Shown here: positions 1 to 6,074 of the stretch, in pieces
Numbering within the stretch: the first letter of the stretch is position 1
Layout: each line of letters opens with the position of its first letter
NCBI GenBank assembly: GCA_008501565.1
Contig: QQUL01000237.1
Span: forward strand, 1-6,074
Reading direction: 5' to 3'
Length of the DNA stretch: 6,074 bases
Source of the DNA: Armatimonadota bacterium
GTDB taxonomy: Bacteria > Actinomycetota > Acidimicrobiia > Spongiisociales > UBA5794
Position numbers and translations under genes: made by a program
The notes under the pieces: generated by a model
Seen by the model: the letters and a program-made list of their open reading frames with translations, nothing else
Database searches by the model: none
What the model was told of the DNA's origin: nothing

Positions 1-1
1 G

Positions 2-1237
2 GAAAAGGCGTCCATCGTCAGGGGTGGTGAGCTCGGAGTGCTGAGGGCCGCGGCAGGTCAACAGGTGGGAATCGGCGTCTCCGGAAAGGGTGTGGTCGTT
101 GGCGAAATGGCGCTGCTGACCGCCGAGCCGAGAAGCGCCACAGCCCGTGCCTTGTCCGAGACATCGCTCGTTGCGATTCCCAAGGAAGCATTCGAGGCAG
201 TCCTTGCATCAAGTGCCGAAGCGACGCGAGCCCTGTTCGACGTGTTCCTTCAACGTTGGCGCGAGCAGGAGGATCGCCTCAGACAGTCCGAACGCATGGC
301 CCAGATCGGAGTGCTCACCGCTGGACTCGCCCACGAAATGAACAACCCTGCCGCCGCGGTTACTCGCGGTGCAAGCGAACTTCGCCCTGCGATCGAGCGC
401 TTCGTCGTGGCAGCCAAGGCAATGCCCGCAGACCTCACGCTTCCGTTCAGATTGGCGGAGCGGGAACGGCCTCGGCTGTCGGGCATGGACCGTGCCGATC
501 GGGAAGGAGCACTGGAGGACGCTCTCGACGCCCTCGGTGTGAACGATCCGTGGCGGTACTCGGCGCCGCTGGTCGAAGCCGGCTTCATCGTTGATGATCT
601 CGAAACGATTCCGGCGGACCGTACTTCGCTTGTCGTCGAGGTGATGGCTGCCGAAGCAGAGGTCCACTCCCTTTTGGCAGAGATCGACGAAGGATCAAAG
701 CGGCTGTCGGAGCTCGTCGGGGCGCTGAAGTCCTATTCCTTCCTCGACCAGGCCCCGGTTCAAGAGGTCGATGTCCCCAAGGGAATCGAGGACACACTCT
801 TGATCCTGCGATCCAAAACCAAGGACATCCAGATCGAGCGTGAGTATCAAGACGGGCTGCCACCCATCACTGCCTATGGGAGTCAGCTCAACCAGGTTTG
901 GACGAACTTGATCGACAACGCGAGCGATTCGCTCCGGGACGCAGCGACCGAGGATCCACGGATCTTGATCCGTGCCGTCGAGGCGGACGACTGCATCGTG
1001 GTGACCATCCACGACAACGGGCCCGGAATTCCTCGTGAGATTCAAGACCGTATCTTCGAGAAGTTCTACACGACCAAAGAGCCGGGAAAAGGCACGGGAC
1101 TCGGACTCGACACGGTGTACAGCATCGTCGTGAACCAACACCGTGGAGCGATTGCTGTCGACTCTCGCCCGGGCGCAACAACGTTCACCGTCAAGATTCC
1201 CAAGGATCAAGACACCGCTGTGGTCTACGGGGCCTGA
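2..1237 (+). CDS. Sensor histidine kinase with N-terminal cyclic-nucleotide-binding-like domain (5' partial)
   Basis: The reading frame is open to the left edge, so the true start is upstream; 411 residues are visible. Residue numbers below count the GTG at 38 as 1. Residues 1-60 and the 12 before them are the end of a CNB (CRP-type cNMP) domain, with the phosphate-cassette pattern VGEMALL (21-27) then PRSATARA (31-38). A helical linker leads to the phospho-acceptor H-box, GLAHEMNNPAA, with likely phosphorylated His99. The second dimerisation helix ends near KSYSF (231-235), so the two helices are separated by roughly 80 residues more than in an ordinary HisKA domain. The ATPase domain shows the N-box NQVWTNLIDNASD (285-297), G1 DNGPGIP (326-332), F-box IFEKFYTTK (339-347) and G2 GKGTGLGL (350-357), so it looks catalytically intact. 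No membrane segment or receiver domain is visible, so it is probably cytosolic and senses a nucleotide or similar ligand. The partner regulator is not in the window. The function class is secure; the ligand is unknown. Confidence 0.93.
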   Translation, partial: EKASIVRGGELGVLRAAAGQQVGIGVSGKGVVVGEMALLTAEPRSATARALSETSLVAIPKEAFEAVLASSAEATRALFDVFLQRWREQEDRLRQSERMAQIGVLTAGLAHEMNNPAAAVTRGASELRPAIERFVVAAKAMPADLTLPFRLAERERPRLSGMDRADREGALEDALDALGVNDPWRYSAPLVEAGFIVDDLETIPADRTSLVVEVMAAEAEVHSLLAEIDEGSKRLSELVGALKSYSFLDQAPVQEVDVPKGIEDTLLILRSKTKDIQIEREYQDGLPPITAYGSQLNQVWTNLIDNASDSLRDAATEDPRILIRAVEADDCIVVTIHDNGPGIPREIQDRIFEKFYTTKEPGKGTGLGLDTVYSIVVNQHRGAIAVDSRPGATTFTVKIPKDQDTAVVYGA

Positions 1238-1241
1238 GCTC

Positions 1242-2423
1242 TCAGCTCTCCGCTGCCGGCTCGGCACGATCGAGCGTCGCTTCTTGATCGTCGTCGGCAT
1301 ATTTGGACTTGTACACGACTTCCCGCGGCGTGTGATAGTTCCCTATGAACGACGTGATGAGTGCGGCAACGGGAAGTGCCATGAACGCACCCATCGGACC
1401 GCCGATCGCACCACCGGCGAGTGCGGCACCGAACGCCACACCACCGTTGAGTGTCATCGTTTGTGCACTCACTTTCGGGCTCAACCAGTAGTTCTCGACC
1501 TGCTGATACACGAGCACATACCCGAGCACGATCAGTCCCTGCACCATCCCCTGCATGGCGAGGGTGATGGCGATCGGGATGGCACCGCCGATGTACGTTC
1601 CGATCGCCGGAATGAACTCCGATACGAAGCCGGCGAATATCGCCAACGGCAGCGCGATCGCGGTCGGCAGCCCAACAAGCACCATGGTGAAGAAGAAGCC
1701 TGAACCGTTGATGACCATCAGGATCATCCGGGAGTAGAAATAGCCACCGGTTTGCTCCATGGCGGTGTCCCAGGTCCAGCCGAGTCGTTCTTGCGTGTCG
1801 GGGTTGAACCAGGACAGAATGATTGTTTGGATTCGCTGATTGTTCGCAGCGAAGTAGAACGTGAACAGTGCGATGGTCATTGCAGCGAAGATGAGACCGA
1901 TGCCGGTCGCAAACACGCCAAGAAGGCTGCCAAGGGCGGACTGCAACCATTCGGACGTTGCGGCCGCAGCATCGGCTCCGGCGTCGCCGGTCGCCGCGAG
2001 ATCGGGACCGCTGAGGCTCACACCGAACGTGTCGGAAACCCACTGATTCGCCTGGGTAGCCCATGTCGCTGCATTGTCACCGATCAGCGTCGCGACATCC
2101 ACCATCATCGGAATCAGGAAGAACACCATGACCAGGAAGAACAACAAGAAAACCCCATAGATCGCACCAACTGCGGCACCGCGCTTCCAGCCACGCTTCT
2201 TGTGGATCCGTTCCACCAGCGGAACGATCGCGAGCGCGAAGAAGAAGGCGATGACCAGTTGCACGACCAACCCCCGCGCCCGGTTGAACACGATCACGGC
2301 GCCGACGGTCAGCAAGATCGCACCGATCACGTGCCAGATCGACCGGGGACTTATCTCGAAGACCACGACGCCACGGTTTGAATCCCCACCTGACACCGTC
2401 GGACGGTCGCTCGTGTCGTTCAT
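1242..2423 (-). CDS. AI-2E family transporter (multipass membrane protein)
   Basis: A complete 393-residue protein, a normal length for the family. Hydrophobic segments lie at about 30-47, 51-70, 84-106, 165-193, 230-265, 268-300 and 325-362, matching the family's 7-8 membrane spans. A soluble Ala/Asp-rich stretch (about 115-160) separates the third and fourth spans. Diagnostic family patterns are EFIPAIGTYIGG (269-280) and YQQVENYWLSPKV (306-318). The N-terminal ~25 and C-terminal ~25 residues are polar, and the tail is acidic. The start is supported by GAAGGGA seven bases upstream; the next in-frame Met is far inside the membrane region. The family includes E. coli TqsA, linked to autoinducer-2 export, and Na+/H+ antiporters, so the name does not fix the substrate and autoinducer export should not be assumed. 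The gene is convergent with the kinase and divergent from the zinc-finger gene, so it is probably a single-gene unit with its own promoter. Confidence 0.93.
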   Translation of the reverse strand: MNDTSDRPTVSGGDSNRGVVVFEISPRSIWHVIGAILLTVGAVIVFNRARGLVVQLVIAFFFALAIVPLVERIHKKRGWKRGAAVGAIYGVFLLFFLVMVFFLIPMMVDVATLIGDNAATWATQANQWVSDTFGVSLSGPDLAATGDAGADAAAATSEWLQSALGSLLGVFATGIGLIFAAMTIALFTFYFAANNQRIQTIILSWFNPDTQERLGWTWDTAMEQTGGYFYSRMILMVINGSGFFFTMVLVGLPTAIALPLAIFAGFVSEFIPAIGTYIGGAIPIAITLAMQGMVQGLIVLGYVLVYQQVENYWLSPKVSAQTMTLNGGVAFGAALAGGAIGGPMGAFMALPVAALITSFIGNYHTPREVVYKSKYADDDQEATLDRAEPAAES

Positions 2424-2430
2424 ACTGGTT

Positions 2431-2437
2431 TCCCTTC
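2431..2437 (-). promoter_or_regulatory. Ribosome binding site of the AI-2E family gene
   Basis: On the minus strand GAAGGGA precedes the ATG at 2423 with seven bases between. It is a good partial Shine-Dalgarno and supports that start. The zinc-finger gene on the other side of this intergenic region has no such site. Confidence 0.65.
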
Positions 2438-2454
2438 AGGGACGAAATCCGTAT

Positions 2455-2477
2455 CGGACGTGATCATACGACGTCCG
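2455..2477. repeat. Perfect 7-bp inverted repeat over the -10, operator-like
   Basis: CGGACGT (2455-2461), nine bases, then ACGTCCG (2471-2477) form a perfect dyad. It spans the -10 and the predicted start point of the transporter promoter, the usual place for a repressor site. The regulator is unknown; I do not recognise the motif as belonging to a particular family. A chance dyad in GC-rich DNA is possible. Confidence 0.45.
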
Positions 2478-2492
2478 CCGTCCCGGCGTCGA
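2463..2492 (-). promoter_or_regulatory. Predicted sigma70-type promoter of the AI-2E family gene
   Basis: On the minus strand TATGAT (2468-2463) is a near-consensus -10. Eighteen bases upstream lies TCGACG (2492-2487), which matches four of six bases of the TTGACA -35. Transcription would start near 2456 and leave a leader of about 33 bases that includes the GAAGGGA site. The -10 sits inside the inverted repeat at 2455-2477. This is a sequence-pattern prediction only; the -35 is the weak part. Confidence 0.5.
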
Positions 2493-2572
2493 TATCGATC
2501 ACTCTCGCATGGAGATGGGCTCACGGTGCCCAGCTCGCAACGCTTCCGGCGATTACCAGTCGTGACGTGAGG

Positions 2573-2600
2573 AACAGAGCGGGGCCATCGCTCCTCTGTT
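2573..2600. repeat. Inverted repeat upstream of the zinc-finger gene
   Basis: AACAGAG (2573-2579) and CTCTGTT (2594-2600) are perfect reverse complements, 14 bases apart. An overlapping alternative pairing, GAGCG (2577-2581) with CGCTC (2589-2593), uses the same region. The dyad ends five bases before the -10-like TACTCT and so occupies the -35/spacer zone of that gene. It could be an operator for the zinc-finger gene, or chance. Confidence 0.3.
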
Positions 2601-2605
2601 TTCGG

Positions 2606-2611
2606 TACTCT
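2606..2611 (+). promoter_or_regulatory. -10-like element of a probably leaderless zinc-finger transcript
   Basis: TACTCT fits the TANNNT -10 pattern and ends eight bases before the ATG at 2620, so transcription would begin at or within two bases of the start codon. No Shine-Dalgarno is visible between them. Leaderless genes arranged this way are common in actinobacteria. No convincing -35 is seen. Confidence 0.45.
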
Positions 2612-2619
2612 GCCGCCCT

Positions 2620-2892
2620 ATGGCAAAACCCTGTGAACACCTTGCCCACATCCCGCTGGATCCGATGCCCGACGGTGGTTGTGACGAATGCATCGCAATG
2701 GGCGACACCTGGGTGCATCTGCGCTATTGCGTCACGTGTGGGAAGACAAGCTGCTGCAACGATTCGAAGAACCAGCACGCCATGAAACACTGGCAGGCGT
2801 CAGGCCACGGCGTCATCCGATCCAAGGAGCCGGGCGAGCACTGGGCGTACTGCTACCCCGATGACGTGATCACCGACACGAACCGCTTGTAA
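2620..2892 (+). CDS. UBP-type zinc finger protein (small, stand-alone)
   Basis: A 90-residue protein that is almost entirely one ZnF-UBP domain (PF02148-type). Likely zinc ligands occur in family order: C5, H7, C21, C24, C37, C40, C45, H53, H57 and H63, with C78 near the end. Characteristic bacterial-family patterns are CDECIAMGDTWVHLR (21-35), CVTCGKTSCC (37-46) and SGHGVIRS..PGEHWAYCY (61-79). In eukaryotes this fold (USP5, HDAC6, BRAP) binds the free C-terminal Gly-Gly of ubiquitin. From memory of HDAC6, the aromatic pocket residues appear kept (W75, Y77), but the Arg right after the C45-equivalent region is not obvious, and only one of the last two zinc-ligand Cys is evident. Ubiquitin binding therefore cannot be assumed, and the bacterial function is not settled. 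No signal peptide or membrane segment, so cytosolic. The ATG has no ribosome binding site and fits a leaderless transcript. It is divergent from the transporter and convergent with the nuclease. Confidence 0.9.
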   Translation: MAKPCEHLAHIPLDPMPDGGCDECIAMGDTWVHLRYCVTCGKTSCCNDSKNQHAMKHWQASGHGVIRSKEPGEHWAYCYPDDVITDTNRL

Positions 2893-2942
2893 CCGCACGG
2901 ACTCGGCGGTGGCCTGACAACCAGCTCACGCGCAAGGGGAGA

Positions 2943-2970
2943 CTGAGGGACTCCCCGCGGAGTCCCTCAG
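2943..2970. terminator. Strong hairpin between convergent genes, likely bidirectional terminator
   Basis: A perfect 12-bp stem, CTGAGGGACTCC (2943-2954) with GGAGTCCCTCAG (2959-2970), has a CCGC loop. It lies 50 bases after the zinc-finger stop and starts five bases after the nuclease stop on the other strand, so it can serve both. Neither side has a clear U-run, as is common for hairpin terminators in high-GC actinobacteria. The rest of 2893-2942 holds nothing I recognise. Confidence 0.75.
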
Positions 2971-2974
2971 GTCA

Positions 2975-5900
2975 CTACTTGACGGCCTTTTCTGCCTCTT
3001 GCCATGCCTTCCTGTAATTACTGATCGCCTTGTCCCACTTGCCCTTGGCGGCTTCGTCGTCACCTTTTAGGAGCCGCTCCCAGCCGTGATCGAGATGCCT
3101 GGGCCTGGTGGGCGCTGCCTCGGCATCGTTGAGGGCCTCAGATGCCGCGTCACGGGCGGTTTGGACGAGGACAGCGATGAGATCCTCTGCCTCCCCCGAA
3201 TCGACGTCACCATGATCGCTGGCCTTGTCGATCTCCTTGACGGCCTTCTTCAACTGATCGAAGACCTTCTTCGAGTCGATCATCTCGCCATCCCAGTAGC
3301 TCGGATTCAGAGCCTTGTCGATCGACTTCTTCGCCTTCGCAAGGTGCCTGCCAGCGTGGCTGTTACTGGTTGCGATCAGTTCGTCAATCTCTGAACCGAC
3401 CTGCGCAATGTCTTCCATGGCACTCGTTGCCGTAACAACCCCGATTACCACGGCATCGTGATCCGACGCCCGATACAGGGTGTCCTGGTAGTTGCCCGGA
3501 GGTCGGTTGAAGTCGAGGTCATAGTCCGTGGCAAGCGATTCGTTGGCATTCGTGTGCCAGAACGCGGCGCCGGTGATCTGCGCCGTCATGTCGGCATTCG
3601 ACAACGCATGGTCGAGATACCCGAGCTCACCGCTGAACACGTAGGAATACGCGTCCTGTGCGACTCCCACGCCCTGGAACGACCTGATCAAGTCGGTGTA
3701 CCCGGCATCGGTGATCGCTGCAATCGGATCCTCCATGGCATACGAATTCAGGTCTCCGATGATCAGCACATCCGGATCGCCGCTTCCTGTTGGATCGGTC
3801 TCGAGCCAGTTGACAAGAGCCGTTGCAGCGTTCGTCCTCGTCGCATTGCAGTTGCCTTGGAAGTCACCATTGTCAGGATCCCCGAGGTCATCACAGGCGG
3901 AACCCTTCGACTTGAGGTGATTCACCGCGACGGTGAACCGGCCGCCGGACTCCGAGTCCTGGAAGGTCTGTGCCAATGTCGGGCGGTTCTTCGAGTCGAC
4001 AAAGAGCGGATCTACGCTGCTATCGAGAACTGCATGGGCACCGACCGCCGAGACTGCATCCTCGTCATAGATGATTGCGACCTTGATCGCATCGTCGCCG
4101 ACGAACCCTGAATCGACCTTCTTGTAGTCCACCGAACCGTCCGCATTCAGCGCGGCCACAAGGTCATCGAGAGCGGCATCGGTCACGTGATTTTCAATCT
4201 CCATGAGTCCGACGATGTCGGCGTCAAGCGCAAGGATCGCCTTGACGATCTTGGCCTTCTGGCGATCGAACTCGGCAACACTGTCCGCGCCGCGGCAACC
4301 AAGGTTGCCGCTCGGGCCACAGATCGCTGCCCCCGTGTCGATCGTCGTGAAGTAGTTCAACACGTTGAACGACGCCACCGTCAAGTCGCCGCCTACGGAG
4401 GGAGGCGATACGGGGCGCGGGTTGGTCCGGTCGAAGGACACCAAACTCGAAGGTGCGGTGTCAAGTGGTTGGATCTCATATCGTCCAAACGAATAGCCGA
4501 GGACACCGGTGAGACCGGTGATGGTGTCACCGATTCGCACGGGATCTGCGATGTCAAGGTAGGGCGTCGGATCCGGATTCTGGTTCGTCATCCCATCGTC
4601 AACCTGGATTCGCCTCAGCGTGTTGGCTTGTGACACCGCGGCCGCGGCCGCTCCGGGCGCTGCCACGTTGGTCGGGTTGTCGAGCGGTCCGCCGGATGAC
4701 AGCTCGATTTCACCGTACCGGACCTGGTTGTAGGTCTCCGTCACCGACAGCGTCTGGGGGATCGTGACGAGCATTCCCTCGTACGCCTCCCATTCATCGA
4801 CGGACCCGACCGGCATCGAGACGGTGGCTGGTGTCACCGGAGCTCCGTCAGACACCTTCACAATCGACGTCACATTGCCGATTTGCGTTTGGTTGAAAAA
4901 CTCGTCGACCGTTCCGTGAACCTCGACATAATCCCCGACCTGGAAGTTGTCTCCTGTGTTGTGAAGGAAGACGAAGATGCCTTCGGAGGTTTCCGGGTTC
5001 GCGTCAGCCTCGTGATCCGCTGACTGGATGAACAGACCTCGAAGAGTCGGAGATACTCCCTCGTGATCGCCGACCACGACACCGGTCGTGCTCACGAGGT
5101 AGCCGACATACGGACTCGCGAGACCGCTTCCCTGAATCGCATGGATTGGCTGGAAACCGGCATCCAACACTGGAACGGTGCAGATGTTCTCAGCACCGGG
5201 CGTCGGTGCCCATTGCTGATAGGTGGACGTATTGCGGGCTCCACCGGTCCCGTTCGGACACCGCTGATTCGAGTGATTGTCCTTGTCGCCGGCGCCGTCT
5301 TCATTGACCTGCGGCTGACCGGCGTTGAGTAGAGCCAAGAGGCCAGCATCATCCGCGTCGTTGGTGTCGTAGACAATCGCATCCACGATCACTGATGCGC
5401 CCGGAACGGGATCGCCGTTGGAGTAGTCGCCGACCAGGAGCGCTACGGCGTCTGCGCCGTTTTGTAGTCCATTGCCCGCGAATTGGACATCGACACCGGC
5501 CACCGCAGGATTACCAGCGACGAAGTATCCACCGCCGTCGGTCGAGTATCCGTCGAGGTCAATCGATTTGTAGACCGTATCGCTCGAGCCATTGAAGAAG
5601 ACCAGACTCAGGCCATCGAGGGCGGTGTTACCGATGCCGTGGTCGTACAGCTCGACAAACTCCAGTGCATCCGTCCCAATGGTGTCGGAGTCGAGTTCGT
5701 TGATGATCACATCGGCAACCGGACCAGGAGGCAACGTGGTTGGTGTGGTGGATGTAGTCGAAGAACCGCCTCCACCGTCGAATGTCTGTCCAGCATTGAT
5801 CGATCCTGGTGATTCAGCAACGGGTCCGGTCCAGGTGAAGTCGTCGTATCCAGTTCCCGTCCCGACAAGCTGCAACGAGTCTCCAATGGCTGTTGAGGAC

Positions 5901-6073
5901 CCCTCCGCCTGGCCAATGTCGGTTGACGTGGAGCCGATGGCTGGACCGGCGGTCGCTGTGATGGTTCCTTCGTAGCTGAGGAACTGAACCACGGCAGGGG
6001 TTGCGTCTACAAGAGCCATCCCATCGGGAGCACCGTTCTGGAGCCCGTTGACAGGAAGGTGGAAGTCGAGTGC
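2975..6073 (-). CDS. ExeM/NucH-family extracellular nuclease (N-terminus beyond window)
   Basis: The frame is open to the right edge; 1032 residues are visible, so the signal peptide is outside. Numbers count the Met at 6019 as 1. The residues just before it (LPVNGLQNGAPDG) continue a first lamin-tail domain (LTD), to about 75; this Met is therefore internal. A Gly/Ser/Thr/Pro linker (82-100) leads to a second LTD (about 103-280, INELDSD to NTSTYQQWAPTPG). An OB-fold-like, probable nucleic-acid-binding region follows (about 289-520, VGDYVEVHGTVDEF). The endonuclease/exonuclease/phosphatase domain (546-862) has intact active-site motifs: ASFNVLNYF (N552), LMEIEN (E607), NHLKSKG (H701), GDLNSY (D756, N758), LDHAL (D803) and SDHD (D853, H854). 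Six cysteines (254, 280, 567, 575, 709, 724) suit extracellular disulfides. The C-terminus (865-1014) is a Lys/Ala-rich helical region, not an LPXTG or membrane anchor. Expected role: metal-dependent degradation of extracellular DNA for nutrients or biofilm change. Substrate preference is inferred from the family. Confidence 0.93.
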   Translation of the reverse strand, partial: ALDFHLPVNGLQNGAPDGMALVDATPAVVQFLSYEGTITATAGPAIGSTSTDIGQAEGSSTAIGDSLQLVGTGTGYDDFTWTGPVAESPGSINAGQTFDGGGGSSTTSTTPTTLPPGPVADVIINELDSDTIGTDALEFVELYDHGIGNTALDGLSLVFFNGSSDTVYKSIDLDGYSTDGGGYFVAGNPAVAGVDVQFAGNGLQNGADAVALLVGDYSNGDPVPGASVIVDAIVYDTNDADDAGLLALLNAGQPQVNEDGAGDKDNHSNQRCPNGTGGARNTSTYQQWAPTPGAENICTVPVLDAGFQPIHAIQGSGLASPYVGYLVSTTGVVVGDHEGVSPTLRGLFIQSADHEADANPETSEGIFVFLHNTGDNFQVGDYVEVHGTVDEFFNQTQIGNVTSIVKVSDGAPVTPATVSMPVGSVDEWEAYEGMLVTIPQTLSVTETYNQVRYGEIELSSGGPLDNPTNVAAPGAAAAAVSQANTLRRIQVDDGMTNQNPDPTPYLDIADPVRIGDTITGLTGVLGYSFGRYEIQPLDTAPSSLVSFDRTNPRPVSPPSVGGDLTVASFNVLNYFTTIDTGAAICGPSGNLGCRGADSVAEFDRQKAKIVKAILALDADIVGLMEIENHVTDAALDDLVAALNADGSVDYKKVDSGFVGDDAIKVAIIYDEDAVSAVGAHAVLDSSVDPLFVDSKNRPTLAQTFQDSESGGRFTVAVNHLKSKGSACDDLGDPDNGDFQGNCNATRTNAATALVNWLETDPTGSGDPDVLIIGDLNSYAMEDPIAAITDAGYTDLIRSFQGVGVAQDAYSYVFSGELGYLDHALSNADMTAQITGAAFWHTNANESLATDYDLDFNRPPGNYQDTLYRASDHDAVVIGVVTATSAMEDIAQVGSEIDELIATSNSHAGRHLAKAKKSIDKALNPSYWDGEMIDSKKVFDQLKKAVKEIDKASDHGDVDSGEAEDLIAVLVQTARDAASEALNDAEAAPTRPRHLDHGWERLLKGDDEAAKGKWDKAISNYRKAWQEAEKAVK
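4292..4311. repeat. Perfect 9-bp inverted repeat inside the nuclease gene
   Basis: GCGGCAACC (4292-4300) and GGTTGCCGC (4303-4311) are separated by only two bases, giving a possible stable hairpin in the nuclease mRNA. It encodes the Ser-Gly-Asn-Leu-Gly-Cys-Arg segment in the loop between Cys567 and Cys575, near the start of the catalytic domain. Probably incidental to codon choice; a role in translation pausing is conceivable. Confidence 0.4.
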
Positions 6074-6074
6074 A

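Noticed and set aside
38..40. GTG as the start of the histidine kinase
   Set aside because: The frame is open to the window edge, and the 12 preceding residues continue the CNB fold, so the gene starts upstream.
695..1300. Open frame on the - strand opposite the kinase ATPase domain
   Set aside because: It overlaps strongly conserved kinase motifs on the other strand, and its translation is low-complexity Arg/Val-rich without domain features.
1225..2064. Second - strand frame within the AI-2E gene
   Set aside because: Arg/His/Cys-rich shadow of a clearly real membrane protein in another frame.
1242..2423. Quorum-sensing (AI-2) exporter
   Set aside because: The family name is historical and members have varied substrates; there is no luxS or other signalling gene in view.
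3458..4111. Long open frame on the + strand opposite the nuclease
   Set aside because: It is antisense to the catalytic domain, has no recognisable domain, and is explained by GC-rich codon bias of the real gene.
4503..4521. Direct repeat ACCGGTGA
   Set aside because: Short, inside coding sequence, and expected by chance in Gly/Thr/Val-rich codons.
4630..4660. GC-rich repetitive stretch (gcggccgcggccg)
   Set aside because: It encodes the run of alanines near residue 457 of the nuclease and is simple codon repetition rather than a regulatory repeat.
6017..6019. ATG as the start of the nuclease
   Set aside because: The 18 in-frame residues before it are typical LTD sequence, and no signal peptide follows this Met.

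Overview
The window looks like chromosomal DNA from a high-GC actinobacterium-like organism, possibly of the class Acidimicrobiia. This rests on the GC-rich codon use, a Thr/Pro/Ser linker in a secreted protein of a kind common there, an apparently leaderless gene, and hairpin termination without a strong U-tract. It is an inference from style; no rRNA or other marker is present. There are no mobile elements, tRNAs or CRISPR arrays.

Left to right: (1) 2-1237 (+), the 3' part of a sensor histidine kinase with an N-terminal cyclic-nucleotide-binding-like domain, truncated by the window edge. (2) 1242-2423 (-), a complete AI-2E family (PF01594-type) multipass membrane protein, convergent with the kinase and only 4 bases from its stop. 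(3) 2424-2619, a divergent intergenic region with a good -10 for the transporter inside a perfect 7-bp inverted repeat, and a -10-like hexamer placed so that the next gene would be leaderless. (4) 2620-2892 (+), a small bacterial UBP-type zinc-finger protein. (5) 2943-2970, a perfect 12-bp stem with a 4-base loop between two convergent genes. (6) 2975-6073 (-), most of a very large secreted nuclease of the ExeM/NucH type. It has tandem lamin-tail domains, a Thr/Pro linker, an OB-fold-like region, an endonuclease/exonuclease/phosphatase catalytic domain and an uncommon Lys/Ala-rich helical C-terminus. Its N-terminus lies beyond the right edge.

How the genes may work together: the kinase and the UBP zinc finger are both of types I recall lying near CNB-containing thioredoxin-reductase-like flavoproteins in actinobacteria, so they may be parts of one redox/nucleotide-sensing module with the inverted transporter between them. 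The nuclease is a separate unit, probably for use of extracellular DNA. Nothing here is clearly a new system. The most testable leads are the kinase/zinc-finger neighbourhood, the operator-like repeat on the transporter promoter, and the nuclease's C-terminal helical domain.
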